Source: an uncultured Alistipes sp. (lineage in GTDB: Bacteria; Bacteroidota; Bacteroidia; Bacteroidales; Rikenellaceae). Taken from it: 8,257 nucleotides of DNA. The DNA is taken from contig CAJGDC010000063.1 in NCBI GenBank assembly GCA_904502005.1, positions 1 through 8,257 of the forward strand, in the 5' to 3' direction. The position numbers were made by a program, and so were the translations under genes. This document shows positions 5,531-8,257 of this stretch, piece by piece. The notes under the pieces were generated by a model. The model did no database searches. It saw only the letters and a program-made list of their open reading frames with translations, and was not told the DNA's origin. Each line of letters begins with the position of its first letter. Within the stretch, counting starts at the first letter, position 1.

Positions 5531-7465
5531 CTACTGCAAATCCATCAACGCCTCTATGGCATACTTAGAGCCTTTGTCGGCGGCTTTCTGGTACCAATAC
5601 TTTGCTTTTTCGATATCTCGCTCGCAGCCATTTCCGTTTTGATAACATTCGCCAAGGTAGAATGCTGCGCTTGTGTGACCCTTCTCGGCGGCAATGGTAT
5701 AGTGGTGAACTGCCTTTGTGTAGTTCTGCTCAACACCCTTGCCCACTGCATAGAGAACGCCCAAACGGTAGTGCGCCCCGCTATTGCCTTGCTCTGCTGC
5801 AAGAGTGTATAGTTCAACTGCTTTTTGAATATTCTTCTCTACACCTCTACCGAGGTCGTAACATAGAGCCAGATAGTACTGCGCCTGGTCGTAATCCTTT
5901 TCTGCTGATTGTTGGAAGTAGGCAACGGCTCTCTCGTAACTCTTCTCTGTACCCTTGCCGTGGTAGCACATATAGCCCACCTTGTACATCGCGGCGCTGT
6001 TACCTCCGTCTGCGGACTTTATGTACCACATCAGCGCCTCGGTTAGATTCTTCTCTACTCCCAGACCTCTCTCGTAGCATCTGCCCAAGTTGTATTGCGC
6101 ATAGCTGTTGTCCTTGAGTGCTGACTCTTTGTATAGCTCGGCTGCACGACAGTAGTCTTTGTCTACACCCTTGCCGTAGTAGTACATATCGCCCAGATTC
6201 TCTATAGCCTTAACAGAACCACTTTCAATAGCCTTTGTGAATAGCTTTATAGCCTCTGCATAGTCCTTTTCAACTCCACGCCCCGTCATATAACATACGC
6301 CCAATAGGTTTTGACCGCTGTGGTATCCTAACTCTGCCGACTTTTTCAGATACTCAACCGCCTTTGTGTAGTCTCTCCCCAACCCTTTGCCTCGGTAGTA
6401 GAGGTTGCCGATGTTGTACATAGCCACACGACTGCCACTCTCCGCTGCAAGAGTATACCACTTTGCCGCCTCGGCATAGTCTCGCTTCACTCCGTGACCA
6501 TACTCGTAGCATATACCAATATTGTTGTATGCCCCTTTATGCTCTTGCTCTGCCGCCTTGAAGTATAGCTCAAGGGCACGCTTATAGTCCTTCTCAACAC
6601 CTTTGCCGTGATAGTAGAGCCAGCCGAGGTGATAGAATGCGTTTTTCCAACCCTGCTTGACCGCAAGGTCGTACCAGTATGCTGCTTGAGAGTAATCTCT
6701 CTCAACGCCGCGACCAAGGCGGAAGCAGTTGCCAAGATTTGTCTGTGCATATTTGTTGCCTAATTTAGCTGCAACAGTAAAATGCTCAACAGCCCTCTTG
6801 TAATCCTTATCCCCCAATTTGCCGGTGTAGTAGATTAGCCCGAGGTTGTTGTTGGCATTGGCGTGACCCTTCTTGGCTGCACGAGTGTAGTATTTAGCAG
6901 CCAACTCAATATCCTTATCAGCATATTTTCCCTTCTCGTATATGCAACCAAGCTCATATAGTGAGAATGAATGACCTTTCTCTGCCGCCTCATTGAGATA
7001 TTTCAGACCTGAAGGTATATCTTGCTTGATGCCTTTGCCATGGATGAGCATCACTCCTATTGAGTACTGCCCCGATGAGTATCCCTTCTCCGCCGTAAGT
7101 CGGAAATACTTGGCAGCCTTCTTGAGATTTTTCTTTGTACCAACACCCTGATAGTAGTAGCTGCCTAATATATACTGACCTGGTATGTGTTCCTGTTTTG
7201 CAGCACGCTTTGCCCACGAGAAGGATTTTTTGTAGTCCTGCTCCACTTTGTTGCCCCAGCGATAGAGCGATGATAGAACAACTTGAGCATCTGCATCACC
7301 ATCTTCGGCATACTTGATAATTTTGTCTAGTAGCAATTCTACTATCTCGCTCTTGTTAGAGAACTCTATCTCTAAAGTCTTCGGTCTATTCGGACTATAC
7401 TCCTCATCTGCCCAAGTGTTGACATAACTTGTTAGCGCTAGCGCCAAAATAAAAAGTCGTTTCAT
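5531..7465 (-). CDS. Exported protein of sixteen Sel1 repeats
   Basis: This 644-residue protein has a signal peptide (cleavage probably after NTWA at 19), a short linker and helical region (20-56), then sixteen Sel1-like (TPR-like) repeats of exactly 36 residues each from 57 to 632, and a short capping helix (633-644). Each repeat follows the pattern A.YNLG..Y..G.GV.KDY.KA..WY..AAE.G; repeat 1 is the most diverged and repeats 4-5 lack the GxGV glycine pattern. Sel1 repeats stack into a right-handed alpha-solenoid that binds other proteins; no enzymatic domain is present, so it is probably a periplasmic scaffold or adaptor. The partner is unknown. The gene is divergent from the rRNA operon and precedes the TonB-like gene by 99 bp, which has its own promoter. 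No clear terminator follows the stop at 5531. The repeats give a 108-bp period in the DNA. Confidence 0.92.
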   Translation of the reverse strand: MKRLFILALALTSYVNTWADEEYSPNRPKTLEIEFSNKSEIVELLLDKIIKYAEDGDADAQVVLSSLYRWGNKVEQDYKKSFSWAKRAAKQEHIPGQYILGSYYYQGVGTKKNLKKAAKYFRLTAEKGYSSGQYSIGVMLIHGKGIKQDIPSGLKYLNEAAEKGHSFSLYELGCIYEKGKYADKDIELAAKYYTRAAKKGHANANNNLGLIYYTGKLGDKDYKRAVEHFTVAAKLGNKYAQTNLGNCFRLGRGVERDYSQAAYWYDLAVKQGWKNAFYHLGWLYYHGKGVEKDYKRALELYFKAAEQEHKGAYNNIGICYEYGHGVKRDYAEAAKWYTLAAESGSRVAMYNIGNLYYRGKGLGRDYTKAVEYLKKSAELGYHSGQNLLGVCYMTGRGVEKDYAEAIKLFTKAIESGSVKAIENLGDMYYYGKGVDKDYCRAAELYKESALKDNSYAQYNLGRCYERGLGVEKNLTEALMWYIKSADGGNSAAMYKVGYMCYHGKGTEKSYERAVAYFQQSAEKDYDQAQYYLALCYDLGRGVEKNIQKAVELYTLAAEQGNSGAHYRLGVLYAVGKGVEQNYTKAVHHYTIAAEKGHTSAAFYLGECYQNGNGCERDIEKAKYWYQKAADKGSKYAIEALMDLQ

Positions 7466-7481
7466 GCCTTGTAAGTTTGTG

Positions 7482-7489
7482 CAAATATA
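7482..7489 (-). promoter_or_regulatory. Possible -7 box of the Sel1-repeat gene
   Basis: TATATTTG on the minus strand at 7489-7482, 16 bp before the ATG at 7463-7465. No TTTG or TTG is found 17-23 bp further upstream (the region is an A/T alternation around 7501-7520), so a normal -33 box appears to be missing. The promoter may be weak or depend on a regulator. Confidence 0.4.
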
Positions 7490-7623
7490 GTAAAATTATC
7501 TATACCTATATATATTATATAAGGGGAATTTTGACCTTGAAATTATTTTTAAGGCTAACTTGCTGAGGATTAGTATAGTTATACATTTGGCCTGAAAAAT
7601 GTTGCAAAAAAGTTATTAAAAAA
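7490..7623. other. AT-rich spacer between the Sel1 gene and the rRNA promoters
   Basis: No reading frame or RNA gene is seen here. The stretch holds a TA-alternating segment (about 7499-7520) and, next to the first rRNA promoter, an A/T-rich tract (about 7596-7623) placed where an UP element would bind the RNA polymerase alpha subunits. Confidence 0.5.
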
Positions 7624-7655
7624 TTTGCAAATATCATTTTAATGTCGTTACTTTG
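7624..7655 (+). promoter_or_regulatory. rRNA operon promoter 1 (most upstream)
   Basis: TTTG at 7624-7627, a 20-bp spacer, and TTACTTTG at 7648-7655 (one mismatch to TAnnTTTG). An A/T-rich tract lies directly upstream. It has the same spacing as the three following promoters but diverged flanking sequence, so it is the oldest or least conserved copy of the module. Confidence 0.6.
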
Positions 7656-7697
7656 CACTCGCAATCAGGTCCGAAACATGGCTTGAACGCAGAAAAT

Positions 7698-7705
7698 GGT
7701 TCTTA
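7698..7705 (+). promoter_or_regulatory. boxA-like element, unit 1
   Basis: GGTTCTTA, 43 bp past promoter 1. It recurs in the same place in units 2 and 3 and resembles the core of the boxA antitermination site (CTCTTTA in E. coli). The role is inferred from position and recurrence. Confidence 0.4.
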
Positions 7706-7736
7706 AAAAATTTTATTAAACTTTTTTTCAAAAAGA

Positions 7737-7768
7737 TTTGGAAGTTTGAAAAAGTTGCTTTACCTTTG
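7737..7768 (+). promoter_or_regulatory. rRNA operon promoter 2
   Basis: TTTG at 7737-7740, a 20-bp spacer and a perfect TACCTTTG at 7761-7768. The upstream 7705-7736 is almost pure A/T, like an UP element. The core is nearly identical to promoters 3 and 4. Confidence 0.82.
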
Positions 7769-7779
7769 CAACCGCTTTC

Positions 7780-7795
7780 GCTTCTAAACGGAAGC
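7780..7795 (+). other. Early-transcript hairpin of unit 2
   Basis: GCTTC (7780-7784) pairs with GAAGC (7791-7795) around a 6-base loop, starting 12 bp past the -7 box. Comparable but different-sequence stems occur at the same place in units 3 and 4. Confidence 0.45.
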
Positions 7796-7806
7796 AACCT
7801 AAAATT

Positions 7807-7814
7807 GGTTCTTA
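7807..7814 (+). promoter_or_regulatory. boxA-like element, unit 2
   Basis: GGTTCTTA, 39 bp past promoter 2, followed by an A-rich run. Same placement as in unit 3. Confidence 0.4.
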
Positions 7815-7845
7815 CGAAAAAAAATGAAAAATTTTTCTAAAAAGA

Positions 7846-7877
7846 TTTGGAAGTTACAAAAACTTGCCTTACCTTTG
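7846..7877 (+). promoter_or_regulatory. rRNA operon promoter 3
   Basis: TTTG at 7846-7849, a 20-bp spacer and a perfect TACCTTTG at 7870-7877, preceded by an A/T tract (7816-7842). It lies 109 bp after promoter 2. Its spacer has several substitutions while the boxes are unchanged, as expected of a working site. Confidence 0.82.
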
Positions 7878-7888
7878 CAACCGATTTC

Positions 7889-7906
7889 CGCTTCAATAAT
7901 GAAGTG
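7889..7906 (+). other. Early-transcript hairpin of unit 3
   Basis: CGCTTCA (7889-7895) pairs with TGAAGTG (7900-7906), seven pairs with one G-U, around a 4-base ATAA loop, 12 bp past the -7 box of promoter 3. Confidence 0.5.
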
Positions 7907-7915
7907 TTCCGATAA

Positions 7916-7924
7916 GGTTCTTTA
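7916..7924 (+). promoter_or_regulatory. boxA-like element, unit 3
   Basis: GGTTCTTTA, 39 bp past promoter 3; TTCTTTA differs by one base from the E. coli boxA core CTCTTTA. The best boxA match among the repeated units. Confidence 0.45.
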
Positions 7925-7957
7925 GAAAAAAAAAGTTTGAAAATTTTTTCAAAAAGA

Positions 7958-7989
7958 TTTGGAAGTTTGAAAAAGTTGCTTTATCTTTG
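7958..7989 (+). promoter_or_regulatory. rRNA operon promoter 4 (nearest the 16S gene)
   Basis: TTTG at 7958-7961, a 20-bp spacer and a perfect TATCTTTG at 7982-7989, preceded by an A/T tract (7923-7955). It lies 112 bp after promoter 3. Transcription would begin near 7995, about 185 nt before the 16S sequence. Confidence 0.82.
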
Positions 7990-7996
7990 CAACCGA

Positions 7997-8018
7997 TTTC
8001 CGCTTCTAAAATCGGAAA
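7997..8018 (+). other. Early-transcript hairpin of unit 4
   Basis: TTTCCG (7997-8002) pairs with CGGAAA (8013-8018) around a 10-base loop. A competing pairing CCGAT (7993-7997) with ATCGG (8011-8015) uses the same right arm, so two forms are possible. Confidence 0.45.
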
Positions 8019-8038
8019 GAGAAACAAAGACATCAAAT

Positions 8039-8050
8039 AGACTTCGGTCT
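8039..8050 (+). other. UUCG-capped leader hairpin (boxB-like position)
   Basis: AGAC (8039-8042) and GTCT (8047-8050) enclose a TTCG tetraloop, and weaker pairing outside can lengthen it. It sits 14 bp before the boxA-like element at 8065, the order boxB then boxA known from E. coli rRNA leaders. Confidence 0.5.
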
Positions 8051-8064
8051 TGAGATACAAATTC

Positions 8065-8073
8065 GTTCTTTGA
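8065..8073 (+). promoter_or_regulatory. boxA-like antitermination site of the rRNA leader
   Basis: GTTCTTTGA, about 107 bp before the 16S sequence. A GTTCTTTGA-type element in this position is typical of Bacteroidetes rRNA leaders and is the likely NusB/NusE recognition site that keeps polymerase from terminating in the untranslated operon. Confidence 0.6.
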
Positions 8074-8103
8074 GGTATTTGAGCAGCTAAATAAAGTTTT
8101 TCC

Positions 8104-8119
8104 ACACTCGCAAGAGTGT
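8104..8119 (+). other. GCAA-capped leader hairpin
   Basis: ACACTC (8104-8109) and GAGTGT (8114-8119) form a perfect 6-bp stem closed by a GCAA (GNRA-type) tetraloop, about 60 bp before the 16S start. It may help leader folding or pre-rRNA processing; the role is inferred. Confidence 0.5.
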
Positions 8120-8179
8120 AATTTCAAAAACACAATTACCTTTGAGATTAGAGCTAAGATTTAATTAATTCTTTTTTTT

Positions 8180-8257
<78 letters not shown>

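Larger units (their letters stand above)
7730..8012 (+). repeat. Tandem repeats of the rRNA promoter module
   Basis: Three close copies start at 7730, 7839 and 7951 (periods 109 and 112 bp). Copies one and three share the first 31 bases without a change. Each copy contains an A/T tract, promoter, a hairpin at the start of the transcript and, in the first two, a GGTTCTT element about 40 bp past the -7 box. A more diverged fourth unit precedes them (7624-7705). Confidence 0.8.

Noticed and set aside
5602..6117. 171-codon plus-strand reading frame inside the Sel1 gene
   Set aside because: It is a shadow of the repeat-coding strand; its product is rich in Arg, Ser, Pro and Cys and has no signal or domain.
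5534..7297. 108-bp DNA periodicity as a noncoding satellite
   Set aside because: It is fully explained by the 36-residue Sel1 repeats.
7730..8012. Repeats as a CRISPR array
   Set aside because: The conserved part is a promoter with A/T flanks, the units are about 110 bp and the intervening sequences are also related.
7893..8105. 70-codon minus-strand reading frame over the rRNA leader
   Set aside because: It runs across promoters 3-4 and the boxA region; low-complexity Phe/Lys-rich product from A/T tracts.

Overview
The window looks like chromosomal DNA of a Bacteroidales bacterium, probably a gut species; genus cannot be fixed from the sequence. Three things support this. The 16S rRNA gene that begins at about 8180 reads as a Bacteroidetes 16S 5' end. 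Genes start without Shine-Dalgarno sequences, from AT-rich leaders. Almost every upstream region carries the Bacteroidetes vegetative promoter (TTTG, a spacer of about 19-23 nt, then TAnnTTTG). Most products are exported or membrane proteins.

Layout. Positions 2-109 (+) are the 3' tail of an unrecognised gene, followed by a hairpin terminator. Next come three minus-strand genes, in transcription order: a membrane-anchored PHP-domain phosphoesterase (2260-3453), an EptA-type phosphoethanolamine transferase (746-2266) whose start codon lies inside the end of the PHP gene, and a small exported DUF2147 protein (226-684) with its own promoter and a terminator. Divergent from the PHP gene, and sharing an interlocked promoter region with it, is a lipoprotein of the metallo-beta-lactamase fold (3545-4288, +). 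It ends at a perfect 30-bp palindrome that also serves the convergent gene 4346-5431 (-). That gene encodes an exported chimera of carboxypeptidase-regulatory-like domains, a remnant of a TonB-receptor plug and a TonB C-terminal domain. Its promoter spacer holds a run of nine G residues. Upstream of it is a 644-residue exported protein made of sixteen uniform 36-residue Sel1 repeats (5531-7465, -). The last 700 bp are the control region of an rRNA operon: four reiterated promoters, A/T-rich tracts, early hairpins and boxA-like elements, then the 16S start.

How the genes may work together. EptA, the PHP protein and the MBL lipoprotein all have features of envelope phosphate or phospholipid chemistry and sit around one shared promoter region. 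A lipid A or surface-phosphate remodelling locus is a reasonable inference, not something shown by the sequence. The TonB-like chimera and the Sel1 protein are likely periplasmic, with unknown partners. The most distinctive signals are the G9 tract inside a promoter spacer, the plug/TonB chimera, the coupled PHP-EptA pair and the four-fold promoter module of the rRNA operon. I saw no mobile element, CRISPR array or tRNA.
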